Assembly: GCA_023974075.1 (NCBI GenBank)
Contig: CM043791.1
Coordinates: forward strand, 2,202,009 to 2,266,008
DNA: 64,000 nt
Reading direction: 5' to 3'
Origin: Chaenocephalus aceratus
Lineage: Eukaryota > Chordata > Actinopteri > Perciformes > Channichthyidae
The notes under the pieces were generated by a model that ran no database searches, had not been told where the DNA came from, and saw only the letters and a program-made list of their open reading frames with translations. Shown piece by piece: positions 12,618 through 21,337 of the stretch. The position numbers and the translations under genes are program-made. The stretch's first letter is position 1, and each line of letters starts with the position of its first letter.

Positions 12618-14006
12618 ATGGAGTCAGTTCTTGACCACAGGACCTGCCCGAAGTGTCCAAACCTGATCGTGGGAGCGGATCCACACCCCTGCTGTTTTTT
12701 GTGTATGGGGCCTAACCACGCTGTGAGCGGTAAGGGCCCGACGCCGGCATGCTCAGCCTGCCAGATGCTTCCTCGGCTCACGCGTGAGCATCGTGGGCAG
12801 CATTTCCTGTCAGCAGAGGCTCCGCAGGAGGAGGTGGAGGATTCGGATCTCGACGTCGTCGAGATGGGCGAGTCAGGAGAGGAGGAAGTGCCGTTCCGAT
12901 TCTCCCTTCTGTGGGGCCAGACAACCCCGATTCCGGAGGAGGAGGACGAGGACGCCTCGGTGTCGGGAGGTCCGACTCTCAGGTCTGCACGTTTGGATTT
13001 CCCAGCGGTGATAACCCTGGCAGCGGAGCGCGTAGGCCTACCGCTCCCACCACCGCTGCCACCGAGTCCTATAAGCCGCCTGAGACAGGGGTTTTACGGC
13101 CCGGTGCATCCAGCGCAACCGACCTTCGTTTCGCCCCAGCTGCCTGATATATGGCGGTGTGTGGAGGCGACATGGCAGCAGCCATTCAAGACGACGGCCC
13201 CAGTAGCCGCTATGTCAGGCATCATCATGGTGGAGGGCCGCTCGGACACAGCGTGTGCGGGGGTGCCCCCCCTTGATAAGAGCCTGGCGGCCCATCTGCT
13301 TCCGCGGGCGGCTGGTTGGGCGGAAGGTAAGCGACCCCTGCCCCCGCTGCCCCGGGACCGAGACAGTCTGGAATATCTGGACAAGATGTTCAAGCTCGGT
13401 ACGCAGATTTCGGCTGCAGCAAATAATCTCGGCGTGTTGGGCGTCTCCCTGATCACCCCTCAGGCAGCCGCCCCCGCCCTCCTGTCACAAGATGGGAGCG
13501 ATTATCCGGACCGCGCTATAGGTCAGATTAATAATCTGATTCATGGCGTGGCCGCTGCAGCAGGGCGGGTGATAGCCTTGGCCACAGTGGCGTCTCGTCA
13601 CGTGTGGTTGGGACTCACTGCCCTATCTAGAAAAGACCGAGAAGATCTCCTCGGAGCCTCCGTGTCCACGGAGGGGCTCTTTGGGTCAATCTCCTCGGTC
13701 ACTCAGCGCTTCAGCCGGCTGGAGGAGGAAAGGGTCCAGCTTAGCAGGATGCTACCGCTGGCCTCGCCTCCGGCCCCGCTACGCGCTCCTCCACGCGTTT
13801 CCATGCAGGCGAGGGAGCGCAGTGCGACAGTGAAGCGGAGGGAGAGGCGCCGGCACGGGGGTCCCGTAGCTGTGGCGCCCTCCACCTCTACGGCCCATCA
13901 CGTGGTACCGGCATATCGGCAGCCACGGGGAAGGGCTGCCGGACCTCGGCAGACTCATCAGCAGCAGAGAGCGGCCGGGTGGGGTGCGCCGTCTGCCCGA
14001 AGCTGA
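12618..14006 (+). CDS. DIRS ORF1, gag-like protein (462 aa)
   Basis: It probably binds element RNA as the nucleocapsid-like protein of a DIRS retrotransposon. The N terminus is a compact Cys/His cluster (C10, C13, H23, C25/C26, C29, H34, C45, C48) that would bind zinc. An acidic stretch follows (about residues 72-118, many Glu/Asp), then a proline-rich segment, then an Ala/Leu-rich helical region (about 270-370, with the block TALSRKDREDLLG). The C terminus is strongly basic (RERSATVKRRERRR). The start is the first ATG after the TATA box and is shared with copy 2. The frame is intact here but broken in copy 2. DIRS assignment rests on the RT downstream and on remembered resemblance to fish DIRS ORF1; it is not a search result. 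Confidence 0.8.
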   Translation: MESVLDHRTCPKCPNLIVGADPHPCCFLCMGPNHAVSGKGPTPACSACQMLPRLTREHRGQHFLSAEAPQEEVEDSDLDVVEMGESGEEEVPFRFSLLWGQTTPIPEEEDEDASVSGGPTLRSARLDFPAVITLAAERVGLPLPPPLPPSPISRLRQGFYGPVHPAQPTFVSPQLPDIWRCVEATWQQPFKTTAPVAAMSGIIMVEGRSDTACAGVPPLDKSLAAHLLPRAAGWAEGKRPLPPLPRDRDSLEYLDKMFKLGTQISAAANNLGVLGVSLITPQAAAPALLSQDGSDYPDRAIGQINNLIHGVAAAAGRVIALATVASRHVWLGLTALSRKDREDLLGASVSTEGLFGSISSVTQRFSRLEEERVQLSRMLPLASPPAPLRAPPRVSMQARERSATVKRRERRRHGGPVAVAPSTSTAHHVVPAYRQPRGRAAGPRQTHQQQRAAGWGAPSARS

Positions 14007-14251
14007 CTGGCGGGGGGAGGTAGCGTCTCGGCGGGGGGAGGAAATCTCTTCGCCCGGGACGCGAGGGTGAATCCCGCCTAAAAATAAAGAAAAAGTTGAT
14101 CTGTATCCAAGTCTAAGTGTCCTTTGTTTCCACAATGCTACACTTACACATGATGTCTGTACAGATTCCCCACACACAGTGGGAGTGCACAGATGAGAGT
14201 GATGAAACGTAAACAAAGCTATCGTAATGTTATACCTGTACAGAGGCATTA

Positions 14252-14638
14252 TGTCACAATTCACATGTTATGTCACGTTTGTAGTTTTGTCTGTGTTGGT
14301 GTTTTTCTTGTCTTTGGGTTTCCTATCTTATTGTGTTAAGTGTTCACCCCCGTTTCCTGCCTGTCTGCTTTCTGTCTGTTTCCCTCCCTGATTACCCGAT
14401 TGTGTTCACCTGTTGTCCTTGTGTTTCTCCTCCCCTGCCCAGCTGTTTCTCGTTGTCATGATTACCCCTTCTTGTATTTAGTCTTGTCTCTGTCCGTGTT
14501 CAGTGTTGGGTCATTGTTTGTTGGTGACGGAGTTCACCGGAGAGTGTTCTGTTCTGTATTTATCATTTATCCTTGAAATAAAGGGTTTCTCAAGAGTTAT
14601 CTGCATTTGGGTCCTGCTTCCTTCACTCATCCGTGACA
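14252..14638 (+). repeat. 5' LTR (387 bp)
   Basis: It starts TGTCACAATT and ends TCCGTGACA, with a 6-bp palindromic terminus TGTCAC/GTGACA. It contains a polyadenylation-type AATAAA (CTTGAAATAAAGGG near 14573). I count four substitutions against the 3' LTR, about 1%, which suggests a recent insertion. Confidence 0.93.
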
Positions 14639-14640
14639 GA

Positions 14641-17607
14641 ATGACCCAACCAAGAATGGACCCAGCAGACAGTTTGTACGAGGTGAAGTACAATTTAACA
14701 TGCTTGAGGAATGACTTTAGATATGCCTCCAGTACTGAAGAGAGGCAGTCAGTTATTTCTGCGGCACGCCAGGAGGTAACCTCAAGGCCCTGGTTGAGGG
14801 AGTTGCTCCCCGAGTGGGTGGAGGACTTTTTGGGCAGCGTTGAGGTCAAACCTCTTTCCCGGCCTGCTAGCTCCAGGTATGCTAGCCCCCTGCCTCCCAA
14901 TTCTCAACCTGACACCATACGTCTCGGCGTGTTCCGTCTGGAGTCAACCTCTGCTTCTTCCCCAGTTCCTGCTCCTGTCCAGGAGCCGTTCTCTGGAACT
15001 CTGGCTTTTGGAGGTCCACGGAGCCTCCAAAAGGCTCCTAAGAGAGGGAGTCGCAAGTCCAGACTAGCAGCCCGAGCCCCAAGAGTCATGGTTCCGGCCC
15101 CGGCAGCCATGGTTCCAGCCACGGTTCCGGCCCCTGCAGCCACGGTTTCGGCCTCAGCAGCCACGGTTCCAGTCCCGCCCCACACAGTCATGATCCGGGC
15201 TCCAGAGCTGGATCATACAGCCATGTTTCCGGCTCCAGGGCCGGCCCCAGCGGCTATGGTCCCGGCTCCGGGAGAGCCCTATACGGCCGTGTTTCCGGCG
15301 TCGAAGCTGGAGCTTATAGACAGGATTCTGGCTTCAGCAGCCATGTTTCTGGCTTCAATTCCGGTCCCTGCAGCCAGGGTTTCAGTCCCAGTTCTGGTCC
15401 CAGCAGCCATGGTCCCGACCCCAGCTGCCTTGGTTCCAGACCCGGATCTGGTCCCGGCTGCCACGGTCCCATCTCGGGTTCCCTCCTCTGGTCCCTCCTC
15501 GAGTCCCCTCTCTAGTTTCCCTCTCGAGTTCCCTTCTCTAGTTACTCATCTAGTCCCTCCTCTAGTCTCTCCTCTAGTCCCCTCTTTAGTCTCTGTTCGA
15601 GTCCCCTCTCTGTTTCCATCTCAAGTTCCCTCTCCAGTTCCCCCTCGAGTCCCCTCTCGAGTTCCCTCCTTTAGTCCCTCCTTTAGGCCCTCTAGTCCCT
15701 CCTCGAGTCCCCTCTCTAGTTCCCCTCTCGAGTTCCCTTCCCTAGTTACTCCTCTAGTCCCCTCTGTAGTCCCTTCTCGAGTTCCCTCTCTGTTTCCATC
15801 TCGAGTCCCCTCTCCAGTTCCCCCTCGAGTCCCCTCTCGAGTTCCCTCCTCTGGTCCCTCCTCTGGTCCCTCCTCGAGTCCCCTCTCTAGTTCCCCTCTC
15901 AAATCCCCTCTCGTGTTCCCTTCTCTAGTCCCCTCTGGAGTCCCCTCTCCAGTCTCCTCTCGAGTCCCCTCTCAAGTCTCCGCTCGAGTTCCCTCTCCAT
16001 TCCCTATTCAAGGCCCTACGCAAGTGTCGTTGGAGGTCCCGCCGTCTATTCCCCTGCCGGGGGTCCTGCCAGCTCTGTGTCCTGTGCCGTTGGAGGTCCC
16101 GCCGTCTACTCCCCTGCCGGGGGTCCTGCCAACCCTGTGTCCTGTGCCGTTGGAGGTCCCGCAGAATACTCTCCTGCCGGGGGTCCTGCCAACCCTGTGT
16201 CCTGTGTCGTTGGAGGTCCCGCCGTCTGCTCCCCTGCCGGGGGTCCTGCCAACCCTGTGTCCTGTGTCGTTGGAGGTCCCGCCGTCTGCTCCCCTGCCGG
16301 GGGTCCTGCCAACCCTGGGTCCTGTGTCGTTGGAGGTCCCGCCGTCTGCTCTCCTGCCGGGGGTCCTGCCAACCCTGTGTCCTGTGTCGTTGGAGGTCCC
16401 GCCGTCTGCTCCCCTGCCGGGGGTCCTGCCAACCCTGTGTCCTGTGCCGTTGGAGGTCCCGCCGTCTACTCCCCTGCCGGGGGTCCTGCCAACTCTGTGT
16501 CCTGTGCCGTTGGAGGTCCCGCAGAATACTCTCCTGCCGGGGGTCCTGCCAACCCTGTGTCCTGTGTCGTTGGAGGTCCCGCCGTCTGCTCCCCTGCCGG
16601 GGGTCCTGCCAGCTCTGTGTCCTGTGCTGTTGGAGGTCCCGCCGTCTACTCCCCTGCCGGGGGTCCTGCCAACCCTGTGTCCTGTGCCGTTGGAGGTCTC
16701 GCCGTCTACTCCCCTGCCGGGGGTCCTGCCAACCCTGTGTCCTGTGCCGTTGGAGGTCCCGCCGTCTACTCCCCTGCCGGGGGTCCTGCCAACCTTTTCT
16801 CCTGTCCCGTTGGAGGTCCCGCAGAAGACTCTTCTGCTGGGGGTCCTGCCAACCCTATATCCCGTGCCGTTGGAGGTGCTACCATCGGCCCTGCCAGCCC
16901 CATGTCCATCACCGGTCTCGCCGGGGTTCCTGCCAACTCCTGGTCCTTTTCCGTGGGGGATCCTGCCGAAGCCTGTCCGACCGGCTCCGGTTTCTGTCCG
17001 GCCGACACCGGGTCCTGCCCGATCTCCGGAACTGGCCCATCAGCGCTTTCCTGCCCGGCCTCCTGATCCTGTCCGGTCGACACCGGCTCGAGCCCGGCCC
17101 CCTGAGAGCCGCGGTCTTCGCCCTCGAGCCCGGCCCCCTGAGAGCCGCGGTCTTCGCCCTCGAGCCCGGCCCCCGGAGAGCCGCGGTCTTCGCCCTCGAG
17201 CCCGGCCCCCTGAGAGCCGCAGTCTTCGCCCTCGTGTCCGGCCCCCTGAGAGCTGCGGTCTTCGCCCTCGGGCCCGGCCCCCTGACTCTTCCTGCCGTTG
17301 CCTTCGCCCTCGGACCCGGGTCCCTGACTCTTCCTGCCGCTGCCTTCGGTCCTCCATGGTCCCCACCTTGGACTCTGTTTTGACCCCGGGCCGTCCGCCC
17401 GAGACCCCTTCCTGGTTCTCTGCCTTGTCCCCGGGCAGTCCGCCCGAATCCCCCTTTTTGGACTGTACCTTGCCCCCGGGCCGTCCGCCCGAGACCCCTT
17501 CCTGGTCCTCCGCTGTGTTCCTGGGCTGTCAGCCCAAGACCCGTCCTCCGGACCCCCTCCGCCCACCCTGCTTGGGGTTTTGGACTTTTTTGTTTTGTTT
17601 TTTTTAG
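14641..17607 (+). CDS. Giant proline-rich repeat protein of the LTR element (988 aa)
   Basis: The function is unknown. The frame is open from 14503 inside the 5' LTR, but the first ATG after the LTR is at 14641, with a second in-frame ATG (MDPADS) at 14656. The first ~75 residues are non-repetitive and mixed charge (YEVKYNLTCLRNDFRYASS, then WLRELLPEWVEDF) and could be a shortened gag N-terminal domain. The rest is low complexity: VPAPAA-type repeats (about 15085-15460), Ser/Pro runs (VPSRVPSSGPSSSPLSS, 15470-15990), 20-residue units around CPVPLEVPPS (16021-16920), then 12-residue RPPESRGLRPRA units (about 17088-17280). No catalytic motif, zinc knuckle or transmembrane segment. The frame stays open for almost 3 kb despite VNTR expansion, but repeats without stop codons can do this without selection; antisense frames are open for the same reason. 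Confidence 0.6.
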   Translation: MTQPRMDPADSLYEVKYNLTCLRNDFRYASSTEERQSVISAARQEVTSRPWLRELLPEWVEDFLGSVEVKPLSRPASSRYASPLPPNSQPDTIRLGVFRLESTSASSPVPAPVQEPFSGTLAFGGPRSLQKAPKRGSRKSRLAARAPRVMVPAPAAMVPATVPAPAATVSASAATVPVPPHTVMIRAPELDHTAMFPAPGPAPAAMVPAPGEPYTAVFPASKLELIDRILASAAMFLASIPVPAARVSVPVLVPAAMVPTPAALVPDPDLVPAATVPSRVPSSGPSSSPLSSFPLEFPSLVTHLVPPLVSPLVPSLVSVRVPSLFPSQVPSPVPPRVPSRVPSFSPSFRPSSPSSSPLSSSPLEFPSLVTPLVPSVVPSRVPSLFPSRVPSPVPPRVPSRVPSSGPSSGPSSSPLSSSPLKSPLVFPSLVPSGVPSPVSSRVPSQVSARVPSPFPIQGPTQVSLEVPPSIPLPGVLPALCPVPLEVPPSTPLPGVLPTLCPVPLEVPQNTLLPGVLPTLCPVSLEVPPSAPLPGVLPTLCPVSLEVPPSAPLPGVLPTLGPVSLEVPPSALLPGVLPTLCPVSLEVPPSAPLPGVLPTLCPVPLEVPPSTPLPGVLPTLCPVPLEVPQNTLLPGVLPTLCPVSLEVPPSAPLPGVLPALCPVLLEVPPSTPLPGVLPTLCPVPLEVSPSTPLPGVLPTLCPVPLEVPPSTPLPGVLPTFSPVPLEVPQKTLLLGVLPTLYPVPLEVLPSALPAPCPSPVSPGFLPTPGPFPWGILPKPVRPAPVSVRPTPGPARSPELAHQRFPARPPDPVRSTPARARPPESRGLRPRARPPESRGLRPRARPPESRGLRPRARPPESRSLRPRVRPPESCGLRPRARPPDSSCRCLRPRTRVPDSSCRCLRSSMVPTLDSVLTPGRPPETPSWFSALSPGSPPESPFLDCTLPPGRPPETPSWSSAVFLGCQPKTRPPDPLRPPCLGFWTFLFCFF
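16021..16920 (+). repeat. 60-bp tandem repeat (14 full units plus a partial)
   Basis: The units register exactly at 60 bp, each built on GTTGGAGGTCCCGC and CCTGCCGGGGGTCCTGCCA and encoding 20 residues. Variant order is not random: the three-unit pattern at 16081-16260 recurs at 16441-16620, which points to multi-unit duplication. Confidence 0.97.
17088..17280 (+). repeat. 36-bp tandem repeat, about five units
   Basis: Units contain CCCTGAGAGCCGCGGTCTTC and encode 12 residues rich in Arg and Pro. The last units degrade into a related longer form. Confidence 0.9.
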
Positions 17608-17642
17608 GGACGTCTGGAATCCGTCCCTTGAGGGGGGGGTTC

Positions 17643-18029
17643 TGTCACAATTCACATGTTATGTCACGTTTGTAGTTTTGTCTGTGTTGGTGTTTTTCTT
17701 GTCTTTGGGTTTCCTATCTTATTGTGTTAAGTGTTCACCCCCGTTTCCTGCCTGTCTGCTTTCTGTCTGTTTCCCTCCCTGATTACCCGATTGTGTTCAC
17801 CTGTTGTCCTTGTGTTTCTCCTCCCCTGCCCGGCTGTTTCTCGTTGTCATGATTACCCCTTCTTGCATTTAGTCTTGTCTCTGTCCGTGTTCAGTGTTGG
17901 GTCATTGTTTGTTGGTGACGGAGTTCACCGGAGAGTGTTCTGTTCGGTATTTATTATTTATCCTTGAAATAAAGGGTTTCTCAAGAGTTATCTGCATTTG
18001 GGTCCTGCTTCCTTCACTCATCCGTGACA
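17643..18029 (+). repeat. 3' LTR (387 bp)
   Basis: Pairs with 14252-14638 at the same length. It is preceded by the polypurine-type tract TTGAGGGGGGGGTTC and followed by the CATTA duplication. Confidence 0.93.
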
Positions 18030-18469
18030 CATTATGGCCGGCATATTGCTGTTGGGGAACACACTAAGCCTGGGGTTAAGACTCCAACGAATGCAGGTTA
18101 CCAGAGTTGCATTATGGCAGCGCCCGCACTCACAGAAGAGCGCGTGGCGGTGCGTTCAGGGACCTTAGTAGAACGCACTACTCCTATGAGGACTCCAATT
18201 AATGATGTTCACCGTAAGGGTGAAAACAGCATTTTGAGGGAGTGCGCGCTCATGCCCGTGCAGCGGTGCGTTCAGGGTCCTCAGTAAATAATCGGCCCTT
18301 TCTGTGTCGACCCTCCATGGGCGAATCTTCCCTTCACGGGGAGTTTTGCGGCGGGACGGGTCGCCAGAGAGTACCATAGCTTTATAGCTGCGGCCCCACA
18401 GCTGAGGGCATGCCCTTTAACACAGTGTTATGGGGAATGGAAACTCAGCTGTGTACTATCAGGGTGGAC

Positions 18470-19815
18470 AGGACGCTGAAACGGGGCTATTCACTCCAGT
18501 TCTGCAGCGTCCCGTCCCCCTTTTATGGGCATGCGAGAGGTGAAGCTATCCTCTCGAGAGGGGATGAGTTTCCTCTCAGCAGAGATTCAGGCTCTGGTGC
18601 AGAAACAGGCTGTGTCTGTTTTGCACCCTCAGCGCAGGGAAGAGGGTCTTTATTCCATATACTTCCTGGTTCCCAAGAAGACAGAGGAATTCAGACCTAT
18701 TCTAGATCTCCGCGGCCTGAATGGCCACATTTCCCGCAGGAAATTCTGCATGCTAACTATGAAACAGTTACTGGGGCTGGTGCAGCCAGGCGATTGGTTC
18801 ACCACCATCGACCTGAAAGGCGCGTACTTTCATGTAGAAATTGCTCCAAAGCACAGAAAGTATCTGCGTTTTGCCTTTCAGGGGATAGCCTACGAGTACA
18901 ACAGGCTGCCGTTCGGCTATTCCCTATCCCCACGCACATTCAGCACATGTGTGGCCACAGCGCTTCAACCGCTGCACGCACACGGCATGAGAGTTTTCTT
19001 TTACATAGACGACCTCATAGTCATGGCTGGGTCCCAGGAACAGGCAATGTTTTGCACAGCACAATTAATAACACACCTAACCAGATTAGGCTTCGCGATC
19101 AATTGGAAAAAGAGCACCCCCATACCTCACCAACGGGTGCTGTATTTGGGTGTGGTGCTCGATGCAGGAACGTTGCGCGCCACCCTGTCAGAGAGCAGAC
19201 GTGCGTCCCTTCTTCAGGGGGTACGCAGACTGCGACAGGGGGCAACAGTGACAGCTTTTACTGTCATGCAGACGCTGGGTCTCATGGCGGCTGCTCACAT
19301 GATGGTCCCGTTAGGGTTACTACATATGCGCCGCCTGCAGAGGTGGTTCTCCAGCCTGCGCTTGGATCCCAAGAGGCACAAGCGGCGGCTGGTGACCATA
19401 CCCCCCTCAGTGAGGGGCAACCTCCGGTTTTGGGGGTCCCCGGATCACCTCCGGAGGGGGTCTCCACTGAGACGGGTGACCTCCTACATCACAGTGTTCA
19501 CGGATGCATCCGGAACAGGATGGGGAGGGACCTGCCTGAAGAGGGCTATAGGTGGGCGCTGGGCTCTAACAGAGTCTCGACACAGCAACCTCCTAGAGCT
19601 ACGGGCGGTAGTGTTAGTCCTCCAGCATTTCAGGCCCCTAATTCAGGGGGAACATGTAATGGTCAGGAGCGACAACAGCACCACAGTGGCTTATATCAAC
19701 AAGCAGGGCGGAATTCGATCTGCCGCCTTGTTGACCACAGCGGAGGAACTGTGGTTATGGGCTTCAGAGGTGGTGTTATGTCTGAGAGCCCTCCATATCC
19801 CGGGACTGGATAATG
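18470..19815 (+). pseudogene. DIRS reverse transcriptase-RNase H, frameshifted and truncated
   Basis: It would copy element RNA into DNA. The N-terminal part (RTLKRGYSLQFC, about 18478-18535) is in one frame and the body (from 18525) in another, so a single-base frameshift lies near 18530. In the body frame: TIDLKGAYF at residues 94-102 (catalytic Asp), LPFGYSLSP at 128-136, and the polymerase box YIDD at 160-163. The RNase H domain has TDASGTGWGG (Asp 327), Glu 358 in LLELR and Asp 383 in RSDNST. Residues after about 428 (past ALHIPG) match nothing in DIRS, marking truncation before the methyltransferase and tyrosine recombinase regions. The catalytic residues are kept, so decay is recent. 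Confidence 0.85.
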
Positions 19816-20079
19816 AAATCATTTGCGAATTTGGTAGAGATTTAATTTGTTACAATATTGATCTACAGTATAAAGGGAAAGTTTTAACAGACCACTCGAA
19901 GATCAGACAAAGCCAAAGATAGTATTACAATCTATATTGATTTAATTGTAGCATAGTTATTTCCACAGGAGAACTGATAAGGTGGAAATAACATTTGTTT
20001 GTCGTCCAAGATGTAGAGTTTTAAAAAGACACTGGGCAAAGAGTGATTGCAAATTTTTATTTTGAAAAAAACCAATATA
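19816..20079. other. Unassigned sequence after the DIRS break
   Basis: AT-rich DNA between the DIRS truncation and the dispersed repeat. It may belong to the same insertion as that repeat, but I find no match to the copy at 56.9-57.4 kb. Confidence 0.4.
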
Positions 20080-20507
20080 ATTGGGAGTAATACATGTGGG
20101 GCCTTGGATCACTCATTGTAATGGTGCATATTTTTGACAACTAATATCGTTCCGGGAGAAGAGGTCGCTCAACCCACCCTGCAGATGTTTTAAATCTTAC
20201 TTGCTGCTTCACAGGGAGCGCACGGCACCAGATTATGAGTTTTAAGGCGAGACATGGCAGGCAAAAACATCGTTTTTCATGCACTGGTCAATTTTGAGAT
20301 GTTGTGCTATTTTAATTCCATAACATGTTTTCTTTCAGGCTTTTGGAAGGAAAACGTACAAAATACACATTTAAGTGTTTATTTTACTATAGTTTGTCTA
20401 TTTGTGTTACGACCCTGGTCGTTATGTGTATTGTGTGTAGAGATTTGTCTTCCTCCTCCTGTGTCTGTGTGGCTGGGTATAAGTGAACAGGTGGTGCCCG
20501 GTAGCTG

Positions 20508-20534
20508 ATTGGCTGCCCTCGACAGGCTGATTGG
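20508..20534 (+). promoter_or_regulatory. Paired inverted CCAAT boxes in LTR1
   Basis: Two GCTGATTGG motifs (ATTGG at 20508-20512 and 20530-20534) lie upstream of an ATATTTAG (about 20556). That is a plausible U3 promoter layout. Inferred only; the motifs fall in the part deleted from LTR2. Confidence 0.35.
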
Positions 20535-21022
20535 TCCACCTGGGGAGACAGGAGGATATTTAGCTGCAGCCGTGCAGTTCCTCGGCTGCTCTCTCTGACT
20601 CAGCTTCTCCTGCTCCCAGCTGTTGCGTATTTGTATCTGTCCTTTTGTACTTCTGTCCTTGTATATTTTGTAATCCTTGGAATGATAGACATAACTTTAA
20701 CCTGTCCTTGTTGGACACGCCTTAAGTCTACGTGAAAGTGTGAAACCCTTTTTCTTTTGGTTGGTTCTCGTTTTCTCCTGTTTTTACGTCAGTGTAGGTA
20801 AGAGTTCTGTATGTTTATTTTCTTATTTGTTAGGCAAGATTTTTGTGTTCAGAGATTTGTTTGTTTTGTGGGTTGTTGCACTTATTTGTTAAAAAGAAAA
20901 CTTTGGTAATTACATTTAGGCTACCAAACGGCATTCACTGTCTCATTGTCTATGTTCTTGGGAGTGGGAAAAGAGGAGAAAGTGCACATTTTATGCTGCC
21001 CCTAGATCTGGGCGTAACATAA

Positions 21023-21337
21023 TTGGGGGCTCGTCCGTCCGGTCCTTCTGTTCTTTTCGGCGTGTCGGGTAAGCAATTGCAAATTTTTATGATGTGTTTG
21101 TGCCTACAAAAACTAAAAAAACAAGAGTTAAAAGATCTCTTGTGTAGAAAATTAGTCGAGAAGGGTGTATTTGAGGAAAAACATGAAGTGGTTAATCTCG
21201 CAGGTTTGTCCTCCCCACTCCAAGGCCTGCCTTCCCAAGCTGGGATGTCTGCAGATGAGCTACAGCTGACTCTGCGCATCAGGGAGGTAGAGCTGAGACA
21301 CAAGGAGTTGGAGGTGGAAGCCATGCACCTACTGTAA
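21023..21337 (+). pseudogene. Gag-like fragment of the short LTR element
   Basis: A 104-residue frame starting near the primer site. Its second half is a charged helix (LRIREVELRHKELEVEAMHLL) of the kind seen near the start of gag in fish LTR elements, and its middle (KLKKQELKDLLCRKLVEKG) resembles a SAP-like helix pair. It ends at a stop, and no capsid, protease or polymerase follows before LTR2. Confidence 0.45.

Larger units (their letters stand above)
14252..18029 (+). mobile_element. Non-autonomous LTR retrotransposon with proline-rich ORF
   Basis: It is a complete insertion: 387-bp LTRs (14252-14638 and 17643-18029) beginning TGTCAC and ending GTGACA, a G-rich polypurine tract (about 17629-17640), and a 5-bp duplication CATTA (14247-14251 and 18030-18034). 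The empty site is visible in DIRS copy 2 at about 58795-58810. The interior has no protease, reverse transcriptase, RNase H or integrase motif. Instead it carries one huge frame of proline-rich repeats. The sequence just after LTR1 is not a primer-binding site I can match to a tRNA. Presumably mobilised in trans by a Gypsy-type relative. Confidence 0.9.
12387..19815 (+). mobile_element. DIRS-type retrotransposon, copy 1 (3' truncated, interrupted)
   Basis: A 5' non-coding region with a TATA box, a gag-like ORF1 (12618-14006), a linker split by an LTR element (14252-18029), and an RT-RNase H ORF (from about 18470). DIRS elements normally continue with a DNA methyltransferase-like domain and a tyrosine recombinase and end in inverted or split repeats. 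Here the element stops just after RNase H, at about 19815, and none of those parts is present. The 5' boundary is set where similarity to copy 2 (51305 onward) begins, at GTTATATCTCT. Confidence 0.85.

Noticed and set aside
16021..16920. Possible CRISPR-like regular repeat array
   Set aside because: Units are contiguous without variable spacers, inside a eukaryotic LTR element.
16077..17655. Long alternative-frame ORFs (329, 266 and 248 residues)
   Set aside because: They arise because the 60-bp and 36-bp repeats lack stops in several frames; the plus frame from 14641 alone links to a non-repetitive N terminus.
18410..19813. 467-residue plus-strand ORF overlapping the RT
   Set aside because: Only its first 40 residues (before about 18535) match DIRS RT; the rest is the RT read in a shifted frame.
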